Shown here piece by piece: positions 8,006 through 15,980 of a stretch of 64,000 nucleotides of DNA. Below the pieces are notes generated by a model that saw nothing but the letters and a program-made list of their open reading frames with translations, was not told the origin of the DNA and ran no database searches. Location of the stretch: assembly GCF_039545035.1 (NCBI RefSeq), contig NZ_BAABRO010000013.1, forward strand, positions 62,001 to 126,000. The letters are read 5' to 3'. The translations under genes were made by a program, and so were the position numbers. The stretch is from Novipirellula caenicola. GTDB taxonomy: Bacteria; Planctomycetota; Planctomycetia; Pirellulales; Pirellulaceae. Each line of letters starts with the position of its first letter. Position 1 is the stretch's first letter.

Positions 8006-8605
8006 ATGGCTTGGTACAAGAACTCGCTCGTAGTGCTGCTGACGTTCTCGCTGATCGGCATTTCCGCAGCGACCGCAGACGCCGATTCGCCCAAAACCGC
8101 GTCCACGGCGACGGAAACCAGCAAAACGGCGACTCCAGCGGAAAAACTAGCCGACGAGAGAACCAAAGGGGTCGTTGAACGCAAAAGCAGCGAAGCGTCG
8201 CTCGCTAAAGGGGATATCACGTTTGACGATCTGAAGTTTGATATCGAGAAGGACGCGGCGTTCGAAAAGAGTGCGTTGACCCCCGAAGTCAAACGGCTCG
8301 ATGGGGTCAAAGTGAAATTGCGAGGCTATATCCTGCCTAGCACGCTCTTTAAAGAAACCGATATCGATCAATTCGTGTTGGTGCGTGACAACCAGGAATG
8401 CTGCTTCGGGCCGGGGGCCGCGTTGTTCGACTGCGTCATCGTCGAAATGTTGCCGGGCCGCACCACCGACTTCGTCACCCGTCCGGTGACGGTCGAAGGC
8501 AAGTTCAAGATTGACACCGAGAAATACAAATATCCCGGCGGCAAAGGCCCGGGCGGTGCCAGCCATTTCGCGATCTTTCGGATCGAAGGCATGAACGTCC
8601 AGTAA
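8006..8605 (+). CDS. secreted DUF3299-like protein
   Basis: This 199-residue protein has a signal peptide (NSLVVLLTFSLIGISAATADA). A charged linker of about 50 residues leads to a domain with GVKVKLRGYILPS, QFVLVRDNQECCFGPG and VTVEGKF. The same signature is in the upstream membrane protein, so the two are probably paralogues acting in the same periplasmic process. It is 125 bases downstream in the same direction and may share the transcript. The assignment to DUF3299 is by eye and could be a sister family. Confidence 0.68.
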   Translation: MAWYKNSLVVLLTFSLIGISAATADADSPKTASTATETSKTATPAEKLADERTKGVVERKSSEASLAKGDITFDDLKFDIEKDAAFEKSALTPEVKRLDGVKVKLRGYILPSTLFKETDIDQFVLVRDNQECCFGPGAALFDCVIVEMLPGRTTDFVTRPVTVEGKFKIDTEKYKYPGGKGPGGASHFAIFRIEGMNVQ

Positions 8606-8683
8606 TGGACGTTTAGCGATAAATAGTCGGCTTGGAACGTTTTCAAGCGTGCAGCAAGGTTTGATAAGGTTCGATGGCTTAAA

Positions 8684-8779
8684 GGTTTGGCGGATTAAGG
8701 GTTTGGCGGATTAGCGATCCAAACGCACTCGCGGTTTAGATCGATTAGTAAACCAAACAGCGATTAGCAAACCAAACAC
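8684..8779. repeat. short direct repeats downstream of the DUF3299-like gene
   Basis: GGTTTGGCGGATTA occurs at 8684 and 8700 (period 16), and CGATTAG(T/C)AAACCAAACA occurs at 8742 and 8761 (period 19). The second motif is roughly the reverse complement of the first, so the whole segment could fold back on itself. It lies between convergent genes. Confidence 0.6.
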
Positions 8780-8829
8780 GGCACCGATCGAGAGGGGGGC
8801 CGTGTGAACGTCATCCGTTTCCAGCACGT

Positions 8830-9021
8830 TTATCCGCGCAGGTCATGACACACCGAGCGAGGCGACTCAAAATCGCCCAGACGTGCTTCGAGCGCCTTCA
8901 GTTGGTCGCTCACCCATTGACCGAAGACGTCGGTCGATTCAGGCGAAATCGTCGCCGCGAGAGCGTGCCAACGCTCGTCACTCGGATTGGGTGTAGTCTT
9001 TACGTCGCTTGATGTAGTCAT
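8830..9021 (-). CDS. small hypothetical protein, 63 aa
   Basis: This is a soluble, acidic 63-residue protein with a helical middle (WVSDQLKALEARLGDF). Its ATG at 9021 follows an AGGAGA Shine-Dalgarno with good spacing, which is the main reason for accepting it. No domain is recognised. A 960-base region without other genes lies upstream and must contain its promoter; a GTCACT-gagtt-AGTGAC palindrome sits at 9119-9135. Confidence 0.5.
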   Translation of the reverse strand: MTTSSDVKTTPNPSDERWHALAATISPESTDVFGQWVSDQLKALEARLGDFESPRSVCHDLRG

Positions 9022-9981
9022 TGGGATAATCTCCTGCGCGTTGCGATCCAGCGCATCAATTGATTAGATAAACAGGCGGAGACGATATACAAACATTACG
9101 TTCTGTTTTGACCTTTAGGTCACTGAGTTAGTGACTTAGACGGTCTTTTCAGTTTTGGGTTCACTGCAAGTGGTATGCCTATCCGCGATGCCGAACCCAA
9201 CGCCGCGTCGTAACCACAATCAAAATAACGAGTTAGGAAATCGTTCTTATTTTCAAAAGAAAAAAAGAAATGTCATTAAAGTGATATCGCTGTGTCGCGA
9301 CATGTCATCCAGGCATGTTTCCCAGTAATTAATGTCGGCAAATCGAACACCACGAGCCAATAATAATCCAATCTACGTCATTAGCGAAGGCGGATCCGTC
9401 ACGTTTGTCATTACTTTTCCATAGATTAAAGACCGCAATGTTGCCTGGGCGCAACATCCCCCCGTGGCAAAAATGCCCGATTGAGGGCAAATGCCTCACC
9501 AAATCGCCCTACTTTTCGGCAGCCCTAAGCAACGATTTGCAGTAAATCTCAAAGAATCGAACCTCGCCGTTCTAAGTCGCTACTATTTTCTGCAGCAGGG
9601 GGTGGCAAACACCATGGCGATATCGGCGTGCTGCTGCAGTGGCGGGACTGCACTGCGTGGAAGCGTGACAGCACTGCGCGGCAGCGGAACTGCACCGGGC
9701 GGCATGCCCGGCGACCAGCCAGGATTCTCCGCGGCCACCACTGCAATGCCGGCTTTGTCGATACCCCATTGCCGATGCCCCCGTTGCCGATGCCCCCTTT
9801 CTTCCTGCCCTCGCTGGCATTGCCCCCGGCCAGCAAGCGAGTGATTGCCGAGGTTCTGATTTTCGTCAAAAAGTTTTCCTCCGACGGCCAAGAATCCCGA
9901 CTTGGGTGCGAATTCCTTTTTGTACAGCGGCCAATGTGCCGCACGAAAGAAAAATCAGCCACAGTTTGGGGAGATACATCG
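9022..9981. other. 960-base non-coding region
   Basis: No convincing gene is seen here. The first half (9060-9480) is clearly AT-richer than its neighbours and has palindromes GTCACT-gagtt-AGTGAC (9119-9135) and ATGTTGC-ctgggc-GCAACAT (9438-9457). The second half (9625-9850) is GC-rich with short repeats such as TTGCCGATGCCCC (about 9769-9797). Open frames over the second half translate to low-complexity Cys/Arg- or Gly/Asn-rich sequence and overlap on both strands. A small RNA or long regulatory leader is possible but not demonstrated. Confidence 0.5.
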
Positions 9982-10791
9982 ATGTTAAAGAAGATGATCC
10001 TGGCGGGCGGTGCGGTTGCGTTACTGTCCACAATGACGATGGGCGTTCCATTGTTCAGCTATGCGAGATGCGGTGTCGATTGGTTGCGATCATCGACGAC
10101 CGACGCGATGCCATTGGAATGGGAACTGAAGCGAGCTCGGCAAATGATTGCCGATTTGAAACCCGAAATTGAACACAATGCCAAACGCATTGCGCTAGAA
10201 AAGGTCGAGGTCGCTCGACTCGAGTCTCAGATGACCGAAACGGACGAGCGGTTGGCCAAGACCCAAGCCGATATCGAGCGGCTGAGCGAGGATCTTCGCA
10301 AGGATTCGCATCTTTATACCTACGGCGGTCGGACGTACACGTCGGCTCAGGTGAAAAACGACTTGAGCAACCGATTTAGCCGCTTCAAGACCCGCAAGGA
10401 GACGGCCGAGAAACTCGAAAAGATGCTTTCCGCTCGCAAATCGTCGCTTCAAGCGGCCCATGAGCGAATGGATGCGATGTTGAGCGCCAAGCGTCAACTC
10501 GAAGTCGAAGTCGAGAACCTGCAGGCCCGACTCGCTTCGCTTCGTGTTGCCGAAACCAGCAGCGAATTGGCGTTGGACGACAGCCATCTTTCCAAGACAC
10601 GTCAATTGCTTGACGAAATCCATGCTCGGATTGATGTTGCCGAAGAAACGATGAAGGTCGATGTCGAGTACTTTGGTGAGATCGATTTGGATGAGCCAAG
10701 CGAAGAAAATCTGCTTGACGAAATCACCAGCTATTTTGGTGACGAGACCAAGGCATCGTCGAAGTCGTTGGTTTCGATCCAGCTAGACTAG
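9982..10791 (+). CDS. membrane-anchored or secreted coiled-coil protein
   Basis: This 269-residue protein has an N-terminal hydrophobic segment (KKMILAGGAVALLSTMTMGVPLF) that is either a signal peptide or an anchor. From about 45 to 230 there is almost continuous coiled coil rich in Glu, Arg, Lys and Leu (RLESQMTETDERLAKTQADIERLSEDL and on). An acidic tail ends with DEITSYFGDE. The ATG at 9982 follows GGGGA. No enzymatic motif is seen. PspA/IM30-like or envelope-spacer roles are possible, but it lacks a recognisable PspA signature. It precedes the FHA-like and kinase genes in the same direction. Confidence 0.7.
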   Translation: MLKKMILAGGAVALLSTMTMGVPLFSYARCGVDWLRSSTTDAMPLEWELKRARQMIADLKPEIEHNAKRIALEKVEVARLESQMTETDERLAKTQADIERLSEDLRKDSHLYTYGGRTYTSAQVKNDLSNRFSRFKTRKETAEKLEKMLSARKSSLQAAHERMDAMLSAKRQLEVEVENLQARLASLRVAETSSELALDDSHLSKTRQLLDEIHARIDVAEETMKVDVEYFGEIDLDEPSEENLLDEITSYFGDETKASSKSLVSIQLD

Positions 10792-10829
10792 TTTGTGCTG
10801 GATTTGCCAGCCAACGTAGGGCTGCAATG

Positions 10830-10905
10830 AAAGTACGTAGCGAAAAAGGTACGTAGCGAAAAAGGTACGTAGCGAAAAAGGTACGTGGCGAAAAAGGTAC
10901 GTGGC
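10830..10905. repeat. five tandem copies of a 16-bp unit
   Basis: The unit AAAAAGGTACGTAGCG is repeated with a strict 16-bp period. The first copy is shortened at its 5' end, and the last two carry GTGGC instead of GTAGC. The array lies between the coiled-coil gene and the FHA-like gene, ending 15 bases before the latter's ATG. It could affect expression of that gene by copy-number change. Period and repeat identity are read directly from the sequence. Confidence 0.85.
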
Positions 10906-10919
10906 ACCGAGAAAGGCTG

Positions 10920-11504
10920 ATGGACGTGTCCGAATCGATCCCCTTAGCGAACTCAAAGCCTGCAGCACGAAGCTGGAGGCTTTGGGTCGATGGGTGCGGA
11001 GGTTTTTTGATCCTCTCGGGCGATCGTTGGACCATTGGCGGCGCTGGCCCGGCGGGCAACAGCGATGTTCAAGTCCATTCGGATCTGCCTCGCATTGCGG
11101 GAACCCTGTCACGTCGTGATGACGGTTATTTTTGGGAAATTGCCGACGCGACGCGACCTGCCGAGTTGGTACTGAGCGGGCGTCCGTTGTCGATTCCGGG
11201 ATCGGCGTCCTTGATTTTTCGGCACCCCAGCCCGCTAAGTCATTCGGCGGTGCTGACCTTGAAGCCGCCTCATCGCTTTGATGGCCATGTCGATGGGGTG
11301 ATTTTGGCGGCTGAAACATTGTTGATGGGATCGGCGGCAGATTGCCATATCAATGTCGCCCATCTGGGAAGCGAAAAAGTGGTCATGACTCGCCGCGGCG
11401 ACCGCTGGATGGGCAAAGTCGTTGGCGAAACCGAATTGTCGGAGCTGACGGTGGGGCAAAGAATGGAGGTGGGGACTGTGGAGATGACGCTCGAGAAAGC
11501 ATAA
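10920..11504 (+). CDS. FHA-like domain protein
   Basis: This 194-residue protein appears to hold two forkhead-associated-like beta-sandwich units. The first (about 18-75) has RWTIGG, NSDVQVHSDLPRIAGTLSRRDDGYFWEI. The second (about 125-190) has ETLLMGSAADCHINVAHLGSEKVVMTRRGDRWMGKV. Both resemble the FHA strand pattern, though the canonical Ser-x-x-His loop is imperfect. FHA domains bind phosphothreonine, and a Ser/Thr kinase gene follows 228 bases downstream, so it may be a kinase partner. Confidence in FHA is moderate, because key phosphate-binding residues are not clear. Confidence 0.62.
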   Translation: MDVSESIPLANSKPAARSWRLWVDGCGGFLILSGDRWTIGGAGPAGNSDVQVHSDLPRIAGTLSRRDDGYFWEIADATRPAELVLSGRPLSIPGSASLIFRHPSPLSHSAVLTLKPPHRFDGHVDGVILAAETLLMGSAADCHINVAHLGSEKVVMTRRGDRWMGKVVGETELSELTVGQRMEVGTVEMTLEKA

Positions 11505-11732
11505 AAGCGGCGCCCTGCTCGGCAGCGAATCGAGCCTAAACCAACCGACGAGAGAATCACCAGATGGCACAACGAGCCAGCCGAGCACCAATCAGCAGAG
11601 CGAGCCACCAACAGCGAAATGGGGATGTGAAGCAATGAAAACCTGCAAATTTGCTTGCCAATCGCTGCCAACCGTGACGCCGATGCCCTGTGCCATTCAT
11701 TCAGTCGAGAAATTCACTTGGGAAATCGATTC

Positions 11733-13871
11733 ATGACGACGCTTCTCGGTAAACTAGAGGTCGAATCGAACCACCAACCTGGATCGTTGGCAAAGGATCG
11801 ACGACCGTTCGCAGAAACCCACGTTAGCCACCCGACGACCTCATCGATGTCATTCACTTACCCCTCCGGATCGACGCCTCTGGATCGATACACGATTCGT
11901 CGTGGGATCGGCATGGGCGGATTTGGCGAGGTTTATTTTGCGGTCAGCGAGGCAGGCAAAGAGGTCGCACTGAAACGGATCCAGCGCAATCTAGAAGTGG
12001 AGTTGCGTGGGGTTTCGCATTGTTTGAATTTGAAACATCCCCATTTGATCGCGCTCTACGACATTTGTCGTGACGATCAAGAACAAGCATGGGTGGTGAT
12101 GGAATATGTGGCCGGCCAAAATCTGCGTCAGGTTCTCGATCAATCCCCGAGCGGATTGGATGTCACCGAGGTCCGTCGTTGGTTGTCGGGGATCGCTGCG
12201 GGCGTGGACCATTTGCACGGGGCTGGGTTGGTCCATCGCGACTTGAAACCCGGCAACGTTTTTGACGACATGGGAATCGTCAAAGTAGGCGATTACGGTT
12301 TAAGCAAATTCATCTCGGCATCACATCGCGGCGGCCACACCGAAAGCGTAGGCACATTTCACTACATGGCACCCGAGATTGGGCGTGGCGAATACGGCCG
12401 CGAAATCGATATCTACGCCATCGGAATCATGACCTACGAATTGCTCACAGGTACCGTGCCATTTGATGGCGAAAGCTGTCACGAAATCATCGTCAAACAC
12501 ATGACGGCTAAACCCGACGTCACCGTGTTGGCCGAACCGTACCGATCCGTCGTGGCGAAGTGTTTGGAAAAGGATCCAGCGAACCGGTTTCGCTCGGTAC
12601 GTGAGATGACCAACGCCCTTGGGATCACGCAAACGGGGCCAGCCGCCATCCATGCCGATGCGATCCAACCCAACACGCCGGATGCTCCCATCGTAGCAAC
12701 GCTCGCGAACGCAAACGCGAATGACAGCGTGTCTTCGAAATCAAGTTTCACAGCGAAATCATCGGCACCGACCGGTGGCCGACCGCAGTCGCCGACTGCT
12801 GCGGTCCATCATGCCAATGTCGCCAACGACAGCGAACCCCTTGCTCGCGCGGTGCGGGCGAGTGTTTCGGATCTGCAATGTTGGTGGCACACGCTGGATC
12901 GTTCACCGGGGGCAAAGTTTTTCCTGTTGATCGTCGCGACCTTCGTGTTGATCATCAACACGCACTGGTTGTTGCCGCTGATGTCGATCGTGGGCGTGGT
13001 TTACGTGCCCTACTACATCGTGCGTCAAATGGTGCTGCACGTCAGCCAACAACCCAGCTACGCTCAAGCTCAACGCATTGCCACGAACACCCATGGCCCG
13101 GCACGGCCGATGACGCGATCGCAGTGGCGGTCGCAGATGCGAAATGACCTGTGTGCCAAACGGTCGGTGCACCGCGCCGCCGAACTGAGCACCTCCTGGA
13201 TTACCGCCATTTTGACCACGTTGGCGTTGACGATCACCGCAGGCGTGATCGGGCTTCGCACCGGCACCGTCGATTCAATCGCCATTGCGCCCTACGGATG
13301 GATGGCCGTGGTGGTGATGGCCGCGGCAATCTCGATCCTTGGGCTGGGCAAGTTGTGGGAACGTGACGAAGGCGAAAGCCTTCCTCGCCGCATCGTCTTG
13401 GCCGGGGTCGGCGGCGGTGTGGGGTTGTTCGCTTATGCGATGAACGGATTCCTGATGCTACCGATTGATGCGGGATTGGCTCGCAACATTGATTCCACCA
13501 CGCTTCCTCAGGCTCTCTATAGCGATGGTATTCCGCGTGCTTCGGCAATGATGGCACACTTTGCCATACTATTTGCGTTACTGCGTTGGTGGCGACCGGT
13601 GGATCCGCTGCGTCGACATCGACTAAGCCTATGGAGCGTTGCGGTAGCAGTGGTGGGCGAATGGGCGGTCCACCAGCTGCTACCAATCCCGCAACCGTTT
13701 GGAATGCTGATCGCCGGTGGAATCGCAATTGCGATCCAAATGTCGGCTCCATGGATCAATCCTCGCGTCAAACCGGAACGGATCCCACAAACACCATCGC
13801 AGCCTGCGATTCCTCGTTCCGCCCACGATGGTATCGCTCAAGAACTTGCCAACGCTCGAGGACCTGCATGA
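11733..13871 (+). CDS. membrane Ser/Thr protein kinase
   Basis: This 712-residue protein has an N-terminal Hanks-type kinase domain (about 53-325) and a C-terminal half with six or so transmembrane segments (about 390-680). Visible motifs are the glycine loop GIGMGGFGEV (58-67), the ATP lysine in VALKR (81), HRDLKPGN (168-175), DYG in place of DFG (187-189) and APE (213-215). A low-complexity linker separates kinase and membrane parts. The ATG at 11733 is preferred to a TTG at 11655; another ATG at 11847 is possible. The stop overlaps the next start (ATGA), so the two are probably co-translated. Substrates are unknown. Confidence 0.88.
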   Translation: MTTLLGKLEVESNHQPGSLAKDRRPFAETHVSHPTTSSMSFTYPSGSTPLDRYTIRRGIGMGGFGEVYFAVSEAGKEVALKRIQRNLEVELRGVSHCLNLKHPHLIALYDICRDDQEQAWVVMEYVAGQNLRQVLDQSPSGLDVTEVRRWLSGIAAGVDHLHGAGLVHRDLKPGNVFDDMGIVKVGDYGLSKFISASHRGGHTESVGTFHYMAPEIGRGEYGREIDIYAIGIMTYELLTGTVPFDGESCHEIIVKHMTAKPDVTVLAEPYRSVVAKCLEKDPANRFRSVREMTNALGITQTGPAAIHADAIQPNTPDAPIVATLANANANDSVSSKSSFTAKSSAPTGGRPQSPTAAVHHANVANDSEPLARAVRASVSDLQCWWHTLDRSPGAKFFLLIVATFVLIINTHWLLPLMSIVGVVYVPYYIVRQMVLHVSQQPSYAQAQRIATNTHGPARPMTRSQWRSQMRNDLCAKRSVHRAAELSTSWITAILTTLALTITAGVIGLRTGTVDSIAIAPYGWMAVVVMAAAISILGLGKLWERDEGESLPRRIVLAGVGGGVGLFAYAMNGFLMLPIDAGLARNIDSTTLPQALYSDGIPRASAMMAHFAILFALLRWWRPVDPLRRHRLSLWSVAVAVVGEWAVHQLLPIPQPFGMLIAGGIAIAIQMSAPWINPRVKPERIPQTPSQPAIPRSAHDGIAQELANARGPA

Positions 13872-14602
13872 ACAAGTCGCCTCACTGCTCGGCTGCATGC
13901 CGCTGTCATATCCTAACCCCGCTGGTCGCCGTGCTGATGGTCATCACCGTCGGTCCGATGGTGGCGATGGCGGTGGATGACGTTGCCAAGAAAGTGGAAA
14001 CCTCGCTCCGCGACGAGAACGCGAGTGCAGAATCCAAGCCAGGCGACGATTCCGAATTCAATGAAGACAACGTGTCGACTCAGACCGAAACGGCGCCAGA
14101 GTTGTCGGTGGCCCCGCTGGACCAAATCAGCTATCCCGATGACCGGCCTGCTTGGCTGAGCGAATTACCGCAGCTCGACGGCGACCTGCAGTCGTGGGTC
14201 GTCGTTTCATCCCCCGCCGAAAGCCGCCAAGAGAGCGAAGAGGAACTGAAACGGCTGCAGCGGGCGGCGTTGGTCCGTTACGTCCAAGGCCAAACCGACG
14301 GCAGTGCTAGCAGCGAGTATTTGTCGGTCACCGACGAGTGGATTGAAAACAACTTGATCACCGATCGCTATGCGGGCGAGGTGAAACAGGGTGACACGAT
14401 TCTTTACGAAAATGCGGCCAAGTTGAGTTTTGACAAAGCGATCCAAAGCGAGATTGCCTTGGCATGGAAACGGGTTCAAGTTCGCGACCGCTTGGCCGCC
14501 ACCGGTGTCCTGGTGATGGGAGGATTGTGCTGTCTCGTCTTTAGCACGTTTTTGACCGGGTTGATTGGCCGTCGGGTCAGCTCCGCAGCGGATCCTCGAT
14601 AA
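13868..14602 (+). CDS. membrane protein coupled to the kinase
   Basis: This 244-residue protein has a signal or anchor at about 17-36 and a second transmembrane segment near its C-terminus (about 212-234: TGVLVMGGLCCLVFSTFLTGLIG). The acidic loop between them contains DRPAWLSELPQLDG and a long helix. Its ATG overlaps the stop of the kinase gene by four bases, so a physical or functional link with the kinase is likely. The frame is open upstream to 13586 but that part is only a shadow of the kinase gene. No known domain is recognised. Confidence 0.75.
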   Translation: MNKSPHCSAACRCHILTPLVAVLMVITVGPMVAMAVDDVAKKVETSLRDENASAESKPGDDSEFNEDNVSTQTETAPELSVAPLDQISYPDDRPAWLSELPQLDGDLQSWVVVSSPAESRQESEEELKRLQRAALVRYVQGQTDGSASSEYLSVTDEWIENNLITDRYAGEVKQGDTILYENAAKLSFDKAIQSEIALAWKRVQVRDRLAATGVLVMGGLCCLVFSTFLTGLIGRRVSSAADPR

Positions 14603-14609
14603 CGCCGTT

Positions 14610-14650
14610 GGTTCGTTTGCCGTAGAATAGACAGCGGTGCCAAACGAACC
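14610..14650. promoter_or_regulatory. perfect 10-bp inverted repeat upstream of secreted protein gene
   Basis: GGTTCGTTTG (14610-14619) and CAAACGAACC (14641-14650) are perfect inverse copies separated by 21 bases. The element starts 8 bases after the stop of the previous gene and ends 22 bases before the ATG at 14673. It may be an operator with two half-sites two helical turns apart, or an RNA hairpin that limits read-through. Confidence 0.5.
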
Positions 14651-14672
14651 GAAACCTCCGGGGGTGATTGCG

Positions 14673-15680
14673 ATGCGATGGATTTTACTGATGATCGCAA
14701 GCGGGTTGCCCGCTTGGGGATGGTCCCAGACGTTTGAAGTGATCCAGCCATCGGGGGCGCGTAGCACGGTGATCTCGCTCGAGGGCGACGCGATGGTAAT
14801 TCGCGATGCGACGGCGGGCCGATTGGTCTATTTTCGTGACCCGCGATTCGATTCGCTGGACGGCCAATATGCTGGCTACTTTCACCCCGAACTGAATCGA
14901 GTGTTACGATTTCCACGGTCCGGCCGCGGCGACATGTGGATGGCGGACTTGGATGACCTGTCGCCTCATTATCAAGTGATGACCGGCATTTTGCGTCCCA
15001 CCGCTGCGAACGCGCCGCCTCCGCCGCAACTAAATCACGGCTTTTTCCCAGGCGGCTTTGGTCCGATTCCCTCCTTCGCTCCGGCACCGTTCGCCCCGGT
15101 GGCTCCGGTTTGGGGCCCCGGATTTGCGGTACCGATTGGACCGCCGGCGATTTCGGTTTTGCCGCCAATTCGCCCGCGGCCGCAGTCGGTGCTGATTGAT
15201 TCTCAAGTCGTCGCAGGACCTCCGTTGCCCCCGGTCACGGTTGGGCTTCGCAATGGAAGCCCGAGCGATTTGGTGGTCACGATTGTAAACCTGAAAGACG
15301 ATGCGAAGACCGAGCAGATCAAAATCCCGTCAGGCGAGGTGGTGAACCGCCAGTTCTCTCGCGCCGCTGCCGGAGAACGGATCGATACCTACCGCGTGAT
15401 CACGGAGTTCGGTGATGTGGTGACTCGGCAAAATTCGCTGCCTTTGCCGCCCGAAGTGCTTTACGAGATCGTCGTGCATCAGTGGCAAGTCCAATCGATT
15501 GCGATTGACCGCACCGGCAAGAGCCCCAATGTGATTGAGGACATTCATTATCAGGGCAAGGGGCTCGGACGTTTTCCGTTGCCCGCCGGCAGCGAGCTTC
15601 AATCCGGGGTGATTGATGTCTATCGTGCCGCGATCAACCAGGGAAATCCGGGGACGGTGGCTCCCATCACGACTCGATAA
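14673..15680 (+). CDS. secreted protein of unknown function with Pro-rich segment
   Basis: This 335-residue protein has a signal peptide (MRWILLMIASGLPAWGWSQ). The start is ATG 14673 after a GGGGG Shine-Dalgarno; a GTG at 14637 would place the inverted repeat inside the gene and spoil the signal. An N-terminal part (about 20-105) contains FEVIQPSGARSTVISLEGD. A Pro/Phe/Ala-rich linker (about 115-170) is followed by a beta-rich C-terminal domain (VTVGLRNGSPSDLVVTIVNL) that looks immunoglobulin-like. I do not recognise a family. Confidence 0.7.
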   Translation: MRWILLMIASGLPAWGWSQTFEVIQPSGARSTVISLEGDAMVIRDATAGRLVYFRDPRFDSLDGQYAGYFHPELNRVLRFPRSGRGDMWMADLDDLSPHYQVMTGILRPTAANAPPPPQLNHGFFPGGFGPIPSFAPAPFAPVAPVWGPGFAVPIGPPAISVLPPIRPRPQSVLIDSQVVAGPPLPPVTVGLRNGSPSDLVVTIVNLKDDAKTEQIKIPSGEVVNRQFSRAAAGERIDTYRVITEFGDVVTRQNSLPLPPEVLYEIVVHQWQVQSIAIDRTGKSPNVIEDIHYQGKGLGRFPLPAGSELQSGVIDVYRAAINQGNPGTVAPITTR

Positions 15681-15980
15681 TTCTCTGTCAATTCTCGCAT
15701 TCCCGCAGCGATGGTTTGCATCACAACCATCCCATGGGGCATGCAGCGATCAAAGCGACGCGGTTTGATTTGCAAGCGAATCGGACACAGGAGTCCACGG
15801 GATCGTCCCATTGGACCTTCTGCATTCCGCAATTACATTAGGCTAGTCCACCCAAACTCGCGTTCGGCCCGAAACTCGCGTCCGGTCCATCTCATGGTCG
15901 GCGCACCGCATGATTAGTCAGTCCGCGCGAACCGGGAGCCGGCATTTTTCCTGGTTGCACGCCCGTCACCGTCACCTTGC
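15681..15980. other. intergenic region before the polysaccharide locus
   Basis: There is no credible gene. A small hairpin GATGGTT-tgcatcac-AACCATC lies at 15710-15731, with no T tract. The promoter of the polysaccharide locus is probably in the right part of this region. Confidence 0.5.

Noticed and set aside
9549-10031. Minus-strand 160-residue frame with GIGNG repeats
   Set aside because: Low-complexity translation of short GC-rich repeats, overlapped by frames on the other strand and running into the coiled-coil gene start.
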